Shown piece by piece: positions 18,569-27,684 of a DNA stretch of 64,000 nt. Numbering within the stretch: position 1 is the stretch's first letter; each line of letters starts with the position of its first letter. The notes under the pieces were generated by a model. That model had not been told where the DNA came from. It did no database searches and saw only the letters and a program-made list of their open reading frames with translations. Source of the DNA: an uncultured Anaerolineae bacterium. Lineage in GTDB: Bacteria > Chloroflexota > Anaerolineae > Promineifilales > Promineifilaceae. Where the stretch lies: assembly GCA_937943625.1 (NCBI GenBank), contig CALEAD010000010.1, positions 1 to 64,000 on the forward strand, in the 5' to 3' direction. The position numbers were made by a program, and so were the translations under genes.

Positions 18569-19867
18569 CTATTCTTCCCCCACCCAGATCGTCTGCGCGC
18601 GCGCCGGGCCAACGGAGATGATGCTGACAGGAATGCCGAGCTGCGCGGCAATGAAGGTGACGTACCCCTGCGCGTTGGCGGGCAGGTCGGCAAAGCGGCG
18701 CACGTGCGTAATCTCCTCTGACCAGCCGGGTAGGGTGTGGAAAATGGGCCGGCAGCGCGCCAGCAGGCGCAAATCGGTGGGGAACTGCTCCAGGCGACGG
18801 CCGTTTACCTCATAGGCCACGCAAACCGGCAGCTCTGGCAGGCCGCTGAGAATATCCAGCTTGGTCAGCGCCAGGTGGGTCAGCCCGTTGACGCGCCGCG
18901 CGTGGCGCAAAATGAGCAAATCCAGCCAGCCCACGCGGCGCGGCCGGCCGGTGGTGGTGCCATATTCGTCCCAGGGATTGGCGCCTGTGCCGCGCAACCG
19001 CATTGCCATCTCTCCCGTCAGCTCGGTGGGGAACGGGCCGCTGCCCACGCGGGAAGTAAACACCTTGGCCACCCCTAGCACCTGGCCTACTTCCCTGGGG
19101 CCCACGCCCAGCCCTGTCAGGGCACCGCCAGCGGTTGGGGAGGAGCTGGTCACAAAGGGATAGGTACCGTGATCAATATCCAGCAGCGTGCCCTGTGCCC
19201 CTTCGGCAAGCACAGTACGGCCGTTGCGCAGCGCCTCGTCCAGCCAGACAGAGCCATCAACCAGGTAGGGTGCCAACCGCTGGGCGTAAGCGGCATACTC
19301 TGCTGCTACTGCGGTAGCGTCAAGCGGCTCTGCGCCGTAAATCTGGCGCAGCGTTTTATTGTGCATTGCCACGTGCGCATAAATGGCCTCCGCCAACGCT
19401 TCTGGGTCAGCCAGCAAGCCGGCTCGTAGCCCGACGCGGCTCACCTTATCGGTATAAGCGGGGCCAATGCCGCGCAGGGTTGTGCCAATGGCATCGCCAC
19501 CGCGCTCTTGTTCCACTGCTTTATCCAGGGCAATGTGGGCAGGTGTAATCAGGTGCGCATTTTCGCTGAGTTTCAGGCAAGCGGGCGTCACATTGACGCC
19601 TCTGGCGGCCAGGGCATCCATCTCTTGCAGCATCACCCTGGGGTTCACCACCACGCCATTGCCAATGAGGCAGGTAACGGCCGGGTGAATGATGCCAGAA
19701 GGGATGAGGTGTAGCTTAAATACTTCGCTGCCAATCGTTACGGTATGGCCGGCATTATCGCCGCCGCTGTAGCGGGCAACAATATCTGCTTGCGCGGCGA
19801 GCAGGTCGGTGATGCGGCCTTTGCCTTCATCGCCCCACTGCGCGCCAATGACAATGTTCAGGGGCAT
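18569..19867 (-). CDS. purA: Adenylosuccinate synthetase
   Basis: 432 residues from the ATG at 19867, preceded by GAGGAAC; the frame is open much further upstream, but that extension runs through an intergenic repeat. It condenses IMP and aspartate with GTP to adenylosuccinate in AMP synthesis. The signature GAQWGDEGKGRITD contains the P-loop and catalytic Asp, and SGGDNAGHTV the catalytic His. The usual GKGK is GKGR here. TTGRPRRVGWLDL is the GTP/IMP-loop region. Length matches the family. Confidence 0.96.
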   Translation of the reverse strand: MPLNIVIGAQWGDEGKGRITDLLAAQADIVARYSGGDNAGHTVTIGSEVFKLHLIPSGIIHPAVTCLIGNGVVVNPRVMLQEMDALAARGVNVTPACLKLSENAHLITPAHIALDKAVEQERGGDAIGTTLRGIGPAYTDKVSRVGLRAGLLADPEALAEAIYAHVAMHNKTLRQIYGAEPLDATAVAAEYAAYAQRLAPYLVDGSVWLDEALRNGRTVLAEGAQGTLLDIDHGTYPFVTSSSPTAGGALTGLGVGPREVGQVLGVAKVFTSRVGSGPFPTELTGEMAMRLRGTGANPWDEYGTTTGRPRRVGWLDLLILRHARRVNGLTHLALTKLDILSGLPELPVCVAYEVNGRRLEQFPTDLRLLARCRPIFHTLPGWSEEITHVRRFADLPANAQGYVTFIAAQLGIPVSIISVGPARAQTIWVGEE

Positions 19868-19909
19868 GAGGTTCCTCGCTAACTGCGCCTGTTGGAAACT
19901 GGGGCTGTG

Positions 19910-19980
19910 ACTGCCGACCAGCGACTGCAGGCTGCCTTGCCTCTCTGGTATTGCGATTGGCGGTCTGCCGTCGGCGGTCG
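19910..19980. repeat. Family II intergenic repeat upstream of purA
   Basis: GACTGCCGACCAGCGACTG with the loosely inverse GGCGGTCTGCCGTCGGCGG, about 45 bp from the purA start on the minus strand. It lies in the 149-bp gap between purA and the L,D-transpeptidase stop. Confidence 0.6.
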
Positions 19981-20016
19981 AAAAAGTGTCAAGAGCATCT
20001 GAACCGTGCTCTAATT

Positions 20017-21114
20017 CTAATAATGAACATTCACCAACGTACCAATGCTGGCCCAGTAGAAGAGCCACTCGGCATCTGAGGTGCGCATGTTGACACAACC
20101 ATGGCTCATGGGTGTGCCAAAGTTGTTGTGCCAGAACGTGCCGTGTAGCGCGTAATCCTTGTAGAAGTACATGACGTAGGGCACATTTTCCAGGTAATAG
20201 TTATAGCCCAGGCGACGGCCGTCCATTGTCTGACTGGTGTAGGTGAGATAAATGCGAAACTGGCCAGTGACGGTGGGCGTGCGCGCCAGGCCACTGGAAA
20301 TGAGGGTGGTTAATACGGGCACATCCCCTTCGTAGGCGGTGAGGGTTTGCGTGGTCAGGTTCACGTCTATCCAACGCTCTTTGGGGCCAACGCCAAAGGG
20401 GCGCGTAACAGGGCCGCGCTGCTCGGCAACAAAGGTGGGCACGGGGGTGTTCGTGGGCGTTGGCGTGGGGGTGGGCGTCGGCGTTAACGTCCAGGTGGCG
20501 CGCGGCCCCTGGCTTTGCAGGTTGATGGGCTTTGGCAGCAAGACAGCGGTCGTGGGGGTAGCCGTTGGCGTGGGGGAGGGAGCAAGGGTTTCTGGTTGGG
20601 GCGGCAATTGGGAAACGGCCGTTGCCTCTGCCGCAATCAGCCTCTCCTGCCCACCCTGCGCCGCCAGCACCCACGCAGGTGATGGGGTAACCACCACGCC
20701 ACGCATTTCGGCTTCCACTTGCGGCGGCACTGCCAGCCGCCATGCCCCCGCCATAAGCAACAGCAGCAAAACAGCCAGCACACCCACACTCCCCCAGCGC
20801 AGAAACGGCCGTTGCCACCAGGCCATCTCGCTTTCTCCAGACTGTTCAGCAGGGGCAGACACCTGCGCCACCCGCGCCTGCGCCCAGGCCATGGCTTTTT
20901 GTACGGTAGGTGAAGTGGGATTGAGGGCTGCGGCACGTTGTACATAGGCAACGGCCGTTTGCGGGTTAGCGGTCACGCTGGCCAGCAGCAGCCAGGCTGC
21001 CACCTGCTGCGGATTCTGCTGCAAAACCTGCTGCAACAGACGCCGCGCCTCTCCTCGTTGCCCCTGTTGGATCGCCTGCTGCGCCTGACGCAGCAAGGCC
21101 GCTTCCTGGTTCAT
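20017..21114 (-). CDS. L,D-transpeptidase (YkuD) with N-terminal TPR and membrane helix
   Basis: 365 residues from the ATG at 21114, with AGGGGGA upstream. A TPR-like helical region (about 1-75) is followed by a transmembrane helix (about 105-125), a Thr/Pro-rich linker (about 185-230) and a C-terminal YkuD domain. The active-site signature is HGTFWHNN and SHGCVNM, with catalytic Cys in SHGCVN. The enzyme forms 3-3 peptidoglycan cross-links or attaches proteins to the wall. The amidase gene ends 11 bp upstream, making a cell-wall operon. Confidence 0.92.
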   Translation of the reverse strand: MNQEAALLRQAQQAIQQGQRGEARRLLQQVLQQNPQQVAAWLLLASVTANPQTAVAYVQRAAALNPTSPTVQKAMAWAQARVAQVSAPAEQSGESEMAWWQRPFLRWGSVGVLAVLLLLLMAGAWRLAVPPQVEAEMRGVVVTPSPAWVLAAQGGQERLIAAEATAVSQLPPQPETLAPSPTPTATPTTAVLLPKPINLQSQGPRATWTLTPTPTPTPTPTNTPVPTFVAEQRGPVTRPFGVGPKERWIDVNLTTQTLTAYEGDVPVLTTLISSGLARTPTVTGQFRIYLTYTSQTMDGRRLGYNYYLENVPYVMYFYKDYALHGTFWHNNFGTPMSHGCVNMRTSDAEWLFYWASIGTLVNVHY

Positions 21115-21125
21115 TCTTCCCCCTG

Positions 21126-21905
21126 CTACGGGCGGCGCAAAAAGCACAGCACCCCATCTGTAATGCCAGCGGCAGGAATATAAGAATCTGTCGTCAGCAT
21201 CTTCCGGTCTAAATTCATAAAGCCAGTTTCAATGATAATGGCCGGAACCCCACGCGCAATTTTGCGGAAGGCGTGATAATCAGTCATGTGTGGCGTAATC
21301 GTGTTTGCGTGATAGATCATGCCCGTCGTGCGCTGATACGCCTCCTCCACGCAAATCGAAAGCGCGCTGGAATCGGTGAACGAAGAGCCAGCGATCTTAA
21401 AGCCGGTGGCCAGATCATTGTAGTAAACGCAAGAATCGGCGTGAATCGAAATCAGCGCCGTACCATAATAGTTGTTCAGGCGCGGGTCGAACTCATCCAG
21501 CAGTTCCGTGTAAATGCCCCTGGCCAAAAGCTGCGCCTGTACCTGCTGCGCAATGTCGCTGTTTACTTGCAGCTCCGTCAGCCCATCCTCACACACAGCG
21601 CCGCTATCGCTGTTGCGGTGGCCAACAATAATGCCAATCCGCAGCGGGCCAGGGCTTTGCGCCAGCCGCTGTGTGACCGGCTTCTCCGGGACAGCTTTGT
21701 AAATGGGCGCAGATAGCCCCCCACCCTCTTCGGGGGCAACCGCAGCGGCCAGGCTGCTCTCCGGTGGGCTAAAGAACCAATAGACTGTCAGCATCCCCGC
21801 TGCGGCCAGCACGACAAAGATCAACAGTGGCAAAGAAGTCATCAGCGGCGATGGCAGCAACGGCCGTTTTCCTGGCGACATCTGGCGTTTATACTCGCAG
21901 TACAT
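21126..21905 (-). CDS. Membrane-anchored N-acetylmuramoyl-L-alanine amidase (amidase_3)
   Basis: 259 residues: an N-terminal helix (about 22-44), then an amidase_3 zinc hydrolase. The expected zinc ligands are seen in VGHRNSDSG (His), GLTELQVN (Glu) and ISIHADS (His); the catalytic Glu is in IIETGFMN. It cleaves the MurNAc-L-Ala bond of peptidoglycan outside the membrane. The start may instead be the Met nine codons in. It is co-transcribed with the L,D-transpeptidase, coupling wall cutting and cross-linking. Confidence 0.9.
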   Translation of the reverse strand: MYCEYKRQMSPGKRPLLPSPLMTSLPLLIFVVLAAAGMLTVYWFFSPPESSLAAAVAPEEGGGLSAPIYKAVPEKPVTQRLAQSPGPLRIGIIVGHRNSDSGAVCEDGLTELQVNSDIAQQVQAQLLARGIYTELLDEFDPRLNNYYGTALISIHADSCVYYNDLATGFKIAGSSFTDSSALSICVEEAYQRTTGMIYHANTITPHMTDYHAFRKIARGVPAIIIETGFMNLDRKMLTTDSYIPAAGITDGVLCFLRRP

Positions 21906-22130
21906 GACCTTATTTTACACGCAATGTCAACATAAGAAAATGAAAAGCGAGTATAAGAAAAGCGCAAACAAGTTTGGCGTGAAGCTGACAAGCTGCTAAA
22001 ACCCAGCTTAGCTGGTCAGCCAATCAGCCAGTCAGCCGCAAAGCTGATAGGCCAACAGGCTGAAAAAGTGATCAGCCAGACAAAAAGCTAAGCAAACGAT
22101 AACCAACATACCATATTTTCATCTATGCCC

Positions 22131-22136
22131 TATAAT
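22131..22136 (+). promoter_or_regulatory. Putative -10 box of ftsH
   Basis: A perfect TATAAT about 110 nt before the ftsH start; no clear -35 is seen. The 340-bp gap 21906-22245 otherwise holds CAGCCAATCAGCCAGTCAG-type low-complexity repeats and no gene. Confidence 0.4.
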
Positions 22137-22245
22137 TAATGAACGGAACTATCCATGTGGCGCGCTGTTTGGTCATTTCCTCACAACCCAACACCAAACC
22201 AATCACCACCACATCAAAATCTGTCATGAGGAGCTAATAAAATAT

Positions 22246-24162
22246 ATGGATGACCAGAACTCCAACAACGAACAGCGTCCCGGCATTCCCGCCTGGGTCT
22301 GGATACTCGGCCTGTTCGCCGTCATCTTAGGCCTCAACTTCTTTCTCAACAACCGCCTTTCTAGCGCCTCGCGCGTTGGCCTCACCGAAGCGATGGACAT
22401 GGTGAAAGCAGGCCAGGTGTCGCAGATGACCTTGACGGGCAGCCGGCTGCAGCTCACGCGCGACGATGGAAGCGAGGTCTTTACCACCGTTGACCCACGT
22501 GGCCGCCTGGAAGAGACACTGGCCTACTACGGCGTTACCGCCGAAGTGCTGCGTACCAATAAGGTAGAGATAACGGTCAACGATCAGACCGTTTGGCAAA
22601 CCCTGCTCAGTATCGTGCTGACGATTGGTCCATTCTTGCTGCTGATATGGCTCTTCACGCGCGGCTTCCGCCAGATGCAGGGGGGGGGTGGTAACAGCAT
22701 TTTTGGCTTTGGCCGCAGCCGCGCCAAAAACCTGACCGACGCCAATCGCCCCACCGTCACATTTGAAGACGTGGCCGGCGTGGAAGAAGCCAAATTGGAG
22801 CTGCAAGAAGTGGTGCAGTTTTTGCGCGAGCCGGAAAAATTTGTACAGGTAGGCGCACGTATTCCCAAGGGCGTTTTGATGGTAGGGCCTCCTGGCACGG
22901 GCAAGACGCTGCTGGCACGCGCCGTCGCGGGCGAAGCAGGCGTGCCCTTCTTCCACATTTCTGGCTCCGAGTTTGTGGAGATGTTTGTGGGTGTGGGCGC
23001 CAGCCGTGTGCGAGACCTGTTCGATAAAGCGAAACAATCCGCCCCCTCCATCGTCTTTGTGGACGAAATTGATGCTGTTGGCCGGCAGCGCGGCGCCGGG
23101 CTGGGCGGGGGACACGACGAGCGCGAGCAAACCCTGAATCAGATCTTGGTCGAGATGGACGGCTTCGACAACGAAACAAACGTCATCGTGATGGCCGCCA
23201 CTAACCGTGCAGACATTCTCGATCCGGCGCTCTTGCGTCCTGGGCGCTTCGATCGCAAAGTGTTCGTAGACCTACCAGACATCAAAGGGCGGGAAAAAAT
23301 CCTCAAAGTTCACGCGCGCGGCAAGCCCATTGCCAAAGAGGTAAACTTTGACGACATGGCGCGCCTGACGGCCGGTTTCTCTGGCGCCGACCTGGAAAAC
23401 TTGATCAACGAGGCGGCCATCTTTGCGGCGCGGCGCAACCGACGCACCATTGGCCTGCTAGAGTTCCAGGATGCCTTTGACCGCGTAGTGATGGGGCCAG
23501 AGCGCAAAAGCCGGGTAATGAGTCCTGAAGACAAAGAAACGGTGGCCTATCACGAAGCAGGTCACGCCGTTGTCAGCTTCCACCTGGTACACACGGACCC
23601 GGTACAAAAGATCACCATCGTGCCGCGTGGGCGCGCGGGCGGCTACGTGATGCCGCTGCCAGAAGACCGCTTTGTCTACAGCCGCGAATACTTTGAAGAC
23701 CGCATAGCCATGGCCCTGGGCGGGCGCGCCGCAGAAGAGGTATTCTTTGGCCGCATTACCACCGGTGCCTCGAATGATTTGCAGCAGGCAACGCGCATGG
23801 CGCGCGCCATGGTGATGGAATATGGCATGTCGGAACGGCTGGGGCTGCCCACCTACGGTGAAAATTCCAGCAACCCATTCCTGGGGCGTGAATTTGGCTG
23901 GGGCATGGGTGGCCGTGACTACAGCGAGCAGGCGGCGCAAGTGATTGATGAGGAAGTGAAGCGCATCCTGTCGGATAACTACAATCGTGCCCTGACCATC
24001 ATCCGCGAGAACCGGCACAAGATGGAGCGCCTGGCCAGGGCGCTGATGGAAGTGGAGACGCTAGATCGCGCTGAGTTTGAGCGCATTATGAATGCCGATA
24101 TGCCGCTAGAGCTGCCCGCAGCGCTGGAACTGGAGCCGGTGCAGCTAGAGGCAGCGGATTAA
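22246..24162 (+). CDS. ftsH: ATP-dependent zinc metalloprotease FtsH
   Basis: 638 residues with two N-terminal transmembrane helices (about 16-34 and 118-137), an AAA+ domain and an M41 protease domain. Walker A is GPPGTGKT, Walker B is [10 protein letters not shown], the second region of homology is RPGRFDRKV, and the zinc motif is HEAGH. It unfolds and degrades membrane and soluble proteins. GAGGAG lies upstream of the ATG at 22246. Unlike most long genes here it has no copy of the ACGGCCGT palindrome, perhaps reflecting strong sequence constraint. Confidence 0.97.
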   Translation: MDDQNSNNEQRPGIPAWVWILGLFAVILGLNFFLNNRLSSASRVGLTEAMDMVKAGQVSQMTLTGSRLQLTRDDGSEVFTTVDPRGRLEETLAYYGVTAEVLRTNKVEITVNDQTVWQTLLSIVLTIGPFLLLIWLFTRGFRQMQGGGGNSIFGFGRSRAKNLTDANRPTVTFEDVAGVEEAKLELQEVVQFLREPEKFVQVGARIPKGVLMVGPPGTGKTLLARAVAGEAGVPFFHISGSEFVEMFVGVGASRVRDLFDKAKQSAPSIVFVDEIDAVGRQRGAGLGGGHDEREQTLNQILVEMDGFDNETNVIVMAATNRADILDPALLRPGRFDRKVFVDLPDIKGREKILKVHARGKPIAKEVNFDDMARLTAGFSGADLENLINEAAIFAARRNRRTIGLLEFQDAFDRVVMGPERKSRVMSPEDKETVAYHEAGHAVVSFHLVHTDPVQKITIVPRGRAGGYVMPLPEDRFVYSREYFEDRIAMALGGRAAEEVFFGRITTGASNDLQQATRMARAMVMEYGMSERLGLPTYGENSSNPFLGREFGWGMGGRDYSEQAAQVIDEEVKRILSDNYNRALTIIRENRHKMERLARALMEVETLDRAEFERIMNADMPLELPAALELEPVQLEAAD

Positions 24163-24216
24163 GATGCCTTTTCGGTTTGCTGAACCGGGTCGCTTTTTCG
24201 CTCTTTCACTTTCTGA

Positions 24217-24247
24217 CGCCCCCCGCTAAAATCGGGGGGTGTTTTTT
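24217..24247 (+). terminator. Rho-independent terminator of ftsH
   Basis: CCCCCCG (24219-24225) pairs with CGGGGGG (24233-24239) around a TAAAAT-type loop and is followed by GTGTTTTTT. It lies about 55 bp after the ftsH stop. Confidence 0.85.
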
Positions 24248-24250
24248 ATG

Positions 24251-24349
24251 CTGGACACTGGTGTTTTTGCTGGCTGCCGGAGTAGCGCAATTTGCCAAAA
24301 TCGCGTTGCGGCGCCAGAGGCCAACGCCAATTTCGCCAGACTCCAGGTT
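24251..24349 (+). repeat. Dispersed intergenic repeat, family I
   Basis: About 99 bp beginning CTGGACACTGG and ending CGCCAGACTCCAGG, with a central AGTAGCGCAATTTGCCAAAA hairpin-like core. It matches copies at 1282-1378 (inverted), 34632-34694 and 49637-49738. It sits between the ftsH terminator and the next start codon. Confidence 0.75.
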
Positions 24350-24360
24350 TATGGTGTGTG

Positions 24361-25149
24361 ATGGATGATTATCTGACTCTGCAACAAGATGGCGCGGTGC
24401 TGACGGTGGCACTGAATCGCCCGCAAAGCCATAACGCACTCAGCCCAGCGCTGATTGCGGCGCTGACGGAGACATTTCGCGCCCTGAATGGGCGTAACGA
24501 TGTGCGTGTGGTGGTGCTGACGGGCAACGGCCGTTCCTTTTGTGCCGGCGCCGACCTGAATGTGATGCGCGCCGCCGCCGATTACACCTTTGCCGAGAAT
24601 CTGGCCGACGGCCGCGCAATTTTTGATCTAATGGAGGCGGTAGACGGCTGCGCCAAACCGGTCATTGGCCGCATCAATGGCGCGGCAATTGGCGGCGGCG
24701 CCGGGCTGGTAAGCTGCTGCGATGTTGTGGTAGCAGCCGAACGCGCTACCTTTGCCTTTAGCGAAGTACGCCTGGGCATTGTGCCCGCTGTCATTTCGCC
24801 CTTTGTGCTGGCCAAAATTGGCGTGGCCAACGGCCGTGAACTGTTCCTGACCGGCGAACGCTTTAGCGCGCAACGCGCCAAAGAGGTGGGGCTGGTGCAG
24901 CACGTTGTGCCAGAAACAGAGCTGGATGCGGCCGTAGCCGAACGGATAACGCAACTGCTCCAGGCGGCCCCAGGGGCGCAAACGGCCGTCAAGTCTCTCA
25001 TCCGCACCGTCGCCTATCAGCCCAAAACGGCCGTGCGCGACCTCACCGCCAACCTGATTGCCGAGCGCCGCGCCAGTGCTGAAGGGCGCGAAGGCATGAG
25101 CGCCTTCTTGCAAAAACGGCCGCCCTGGTGGCAAGAGCAGCATGATTAA
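24361..25149 (+). CDS. Enoyl-CoA hydratase/isomerase family protein
   Basis: 262 residues from the ATG at 24361, right after the intergenic repeat. Crotonase fold with [12 protein letters not shown] (first oxyanion-hole segment) and [18 protein letters not shown] (second). E in SEVRLGIVP sits where the catalytic glutamate of hydratases falls. Likely hydrates enoyl-CoA in fatty-acid or amino-acid (for example methylglutaconyl-CoA) breakdown. The adjacent biotin carboxylase fits a leucine/acyl-CoA carboxylation context, but the carboxyltransferase is missing. It overlaps the next gene by 8 bp. Confidence 0.9.
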   Translation: MDDYLTLQQDGAVLTVALNRPQSHNALSPALIAALTETFRALNGRNDVRVVVLTGNGRSFCAGADLNVMRAAADYTFAENLADGRAIFDLMEAVDGCAKPVIGRINGAAIGGGAGLVSCCDVVVAAERATFAFSEVRLGIVPAVISPFVLAKIGVANGRELFLTGERFSAQRAKEVGLVQHVVPETELDAAVAERITQLLQAAPGAQTAVKSLIRTVAYQPKTAVRDLTANLIAERRASAEGREGMSAFLQKRPPWWQEQHD

Positions 25150-26023
25150 CCCGACAACAAAACCAACCCCCGTTTCCTCTAGCTCTGGCTCCAGCTTATC
25201 CAGTAGCGCCGCAGCCGAAGCCAGGGTCGTCGCCGCCACGGAGTGGCCGCACACGCGCCAGAGTCTAGCCGCTGATTTGCGCGCCCTGGGCGTGCGGCCT
25301 GGCATGACGCTGTTGGTTCACGCCTCGCTCAAAAGTTTGGGCTGGGTCAATGGCGGCCCGGTTCCCGTCATTCAGGCTTTGCAAGACGTGTTGACACCGC
25401 AGGGCACGCTGGTGATGCCCGCGCACACCGGCGACTGCTCCGACCCGGCGCTGTGGGTGAACCCGCCCATCCCCAAGGCGTGGCACAAGCTGGTGCGCGA
25501 CACCATGCCTGCGTTTGACCCGCGCTGCACCCCAACGCGCGGCATGGGCGCAATTGCCGAATTATTCCGCACCTGGCCTGACGTGCAGCGCAGCAATCAT
25601 CCCCAGCTTTCTTTTGCCGCCTGGGGGCGCCATGCCGCTTTCGTCACGGCCGATCACAGCCTGGCAAATGGCCTGGGCGAAGGCTCCCCGCTGGCGCGTG
25701 TGTATGACCTGGACGGGTTTGTGCTGTTTTTGGGCACGGGCTTTGCCACCAACACCTCCTTTCACCTGGCGGAATACCGCGCCAATGCGCGCCCGCCGGT
25801 GACGCTGGGCGCACCCGTGTGCGATGAGGCGGGCGACTCCATCTGGGTGACGTTTAGCGATATTGACTTTAACGACTCTATTTTTCCCGCCATTGGCGCA
25901 GAGTTCGAGGCAACGGGCGCAGTCACAGTCGGGCAGGTGGGTTCCGCCATCTGTCGCCTGTTTGCACAGCGCGCGGCGGTAGATTTTGCGGTAAACTGGC
26001 TACGCGAAGTCTACCACCTTTAA
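25142..26023 (+). CDS. AAC(3)-family N-acetyltransferase-like protein
   Basis: 293 residues. The antibiotic_NAT fold is recognised from [35 protein letters not shown] and [19 protein letters not shown], plus [10 protein letters not shown] and the terminal [19 protein letters not shown]. Family members acetylate the 3-amino group of aminoglycosides, but many environmental members are not resistance enzymes. It overlaps the enoyl-CoA hydratase gene by 8 bp, so a metabolic acyltransferase role is at least as likely. A Ser-rich leader (about 7-25) is unusual. Confidence 0.85.
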   Translation: MINPTTKPTPVSSSSGSSLSSSAAAEARVVAATEWPHTRQSLAADLRALGVRPGMTLLVHASLKSLGWVNGGPVPVIQALQDVLTPQGTLVMPAHTGDCSDPALWVNPPIPKAWHKLVRDTMPAFDPRCTPTRGMGAIAELFRTWPDVQRSNHPQLSFAAWGRHAAFVTADHSLANGLGEGSPLARVYDLDGFVLFLGTGFATNTSFHLAEYRANARPPVTLGAPVCDEAGDSIWVTFSDIDFNDSIFPAIGAEFEATGAVTVGQVGSAICRLFAQRAAVDFAVNWLREVYHL

Positions 26024-26063
26024 CCACCCCTGCTGGCAACGAGTGGAACAAATAAACGCATGA

Positions 26064-26090
26064 GTTGGCCGTCGGCGGTCGGCGGCCATT
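26064..26090. repeat. Short family II repeat upstream of the biotin carboxylase gene
   Basis: GTTGGCCGTCGGCGGTCGGC ends 17 bp from the start codon. It is part of the recurring GTCGGCGGTC element. Confidence 0.55.
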
Positions 26091-26106
26091 TTCAAGGGAA
26101 CCAATC

Positions 26107-27642
26107 ATGGCATTATTCCAGAAAATTTTAGTGGCGAACCGGGGAGAAATTGCGCAGCGGATTTTTGCCGCCTGCCGCGAGTTGGGCATTACGGCCGTTG
26201 CCGTCTATTCCGAAGCAGACGCAGGGGCAGCCTGGCTGCGCCTGGCGGATGAGTGTTACCCCCTGGGCGGCATTAGCGCCGCCGATTCTTACCTGAACCA
26301 GCAAAAGGTGTTGGATACGGCCGTTGCCTGCGGCGCAGAGGCCATTCACCCTGGCTACGGCTTCCTGAGCGAGAATGCCAGCTTTGCGCGCGCCTGCGCG
26401 GCGCGCGGGCTAATTTTCATTGGCCCCAGTCCAGAGGCAATGGAAATGCTGGGCAGCAAAGCGGCAGCACGGGTGCTGGCGCAGCGCACTGGTGTACCCG
26501 TTGTGCCAGGCGTAGATGGGGCGGGCAAGAGCGAGGCAGAATTGCAAACGGCCGCGACCGCTATTGGCTATCCGGTGCTGATCAAGGCCAGCGCCGGGGG
26601 GGGCGGCAAGGGAATGCGCGTGGTGTGGCAGGAGGGCGAGTTTGCCGACGCGGCGCGCGCGGCACGGCAAGAGGCGCTTTCCGCGTTTGGCGATGACCAC
26701 ATTTTGCTGGAAAAGTATTTCCGCGAAATTCATCACGTGGAAATCCAGATTCTGGCCGACGCGCATGGCCGTGTGCTACACCTGTTCGAGCGCGAATGTT
26801 CCATCCAGCGGCGGCATCAAAAAATCATCGAGGAAAGCCCCGCGCCGGTCATCCGCAACGCCGACCTGCGCCAGCGCATGGCACAGGCGGCCGTTTCCCT
26901 GGCAGCAGCGGCCGGTTATACCAATGCGGGCACGGTGGAGTTTATTGTAGACGGCCGTACCGATGAATTTTACTTTCTGGAAATGAACACGCGCCTGCAA
27001 GTAGAACATCCCGTCACAGAGATGGTTACAGGGCTAGACCTGGCCGCCTGGCAAATTCGCATTGCGGCCGGCGAGCCGCTGCCCTTTGCCCAGGATTCGC
27101 TGACGCAGCGCGGGCACGCCATTGAGTGCCGCGTCTATGCCGAAGACCCGGCGCATCACTTCTTGCCCTCCATTGGCAAAATTGCTGGCTACCGCGCCCC
27201 CGGCGGCCCCGGCGTGCGCGTGGATGATGGCATTGCCACCGGCGCAGAGGTGACGCCCTACTATGACCCAATGTTGGCGAAGGTAATTACCTGGGGGCAC
27301 GACCGCACTGAGGCCATTGCCAAGATGCGACGAGCGCTGCACGAGATGGTGGTGCTGGGGGTGACGACGAATATCCCGTACCTGCTGGCGATTTTACAGG
27401 AGGAAGCGTTTGTCAACGGCCGTACCAGCACCAGCTACCTGGCCGAACACATGGCGGGCTGGACGCCGCAGCAGGCGCTATCGGACGCAGACTGGGTGGC
27501 GCTGGCGGCGGTAGAGCTGCTGCGTGGGCGCGGCAAAGCGGGCGCGCGTCCTGCTGTTACTGCCACCACCGCACAGCCTGACCCGTGGACGGCCGTTGGC
27601 GAGTTCCGCAACGTGGGGGGAAGAGGGGAAATTGGGAATTAG
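26107..27642 (+). CDS. accC: Biotin carboxylase subunit (AccC-type)
   Basis: 511 residues from the ATG at 26107 (AAGGGA upstream); an earlier in-frame start runs through a repeat. The start ILVANRGEIAQRIF is diagnostic, the ATP-grasp glycine loop is KASAGGGGKGMR, and EMNTRLQVEHPVTE holds the catalytic and biotin-proximal residues. It carboxylates biotin on a carrier protein with ATP and bicarbonate. No BCCP or carboxyltransferase lies in the window, so its holoenzyme (acetyl-, propionyl- or methylcrotonyl-CoA carboxylase) is unknown. The tail after about 480 is short and low in complexity. Confidence 0.93.
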   Translation: MALFQKILVANRGEIAQRIFAACRELGITAVAVYSEADAGAAWLRLADECYPLGGISAADSYLNQQKVLDTAVACGAEAIHPGYGFLSENASFARACAARGLIFIGPSPEAMEMLGSKAAARVLAQRTGVPVVPGVDGAGKSEAELQTAATAIGYPVLIKASAGGGGKGMRVVWQEGEFADAARAARQEALSAFGDDHILLEKYFREIHHVEIQILADAHGRVLHLFERECSIQRRHQKIIEESPAPVIRNADLRQRMAQAAVSLAAAAGYTNAGTVEFIVDGRTDEFYFLEMNTRLQVEHPVTEMVTGLDLAAWQIRIAAGEPLPFAQDSLTQRGHAIECRVYAEDPAHHFLPSIGKIAGYRAPGGPGVRVDDGIATGAEVTPYYDPMLAKVITWGHDRTEAIAKMRRALHEMVVLGVTTNIPYLLAILQEEAFVNGRTSTSYLAEHMAGWTPQQALSDADWVALAAVELLRGRGKAGARPAVTATTAQPDPWTAVGEFRNVGGRGEIGN

Positions 27643-27678
27643 AGATTAGTGTGCTGGTCGCTAACCCCAATCTCTAAT
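27638..27678. terminator. Bidirectional hairpin between convergent genes
   Basis: ATTAGAGATT (27638-27647) and AATCTCTAAT (27669-27678) form a perfect 10-bp stem. The left arm contains the accC stop codon. It lies in the 42-bp convergent gap. Confidence 0.6.
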
Positions 27679-27684
27679 CCTTCG

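Noticed and set aside
25142..26023. A clinical-type aminoglycoside resistance gene
   Set aside because: The AAC(3)-like fold is clear, but the gene is fused by overlap to an enoyl-CoA hydratase gene in a metabolic cluster with no mobile-element context.
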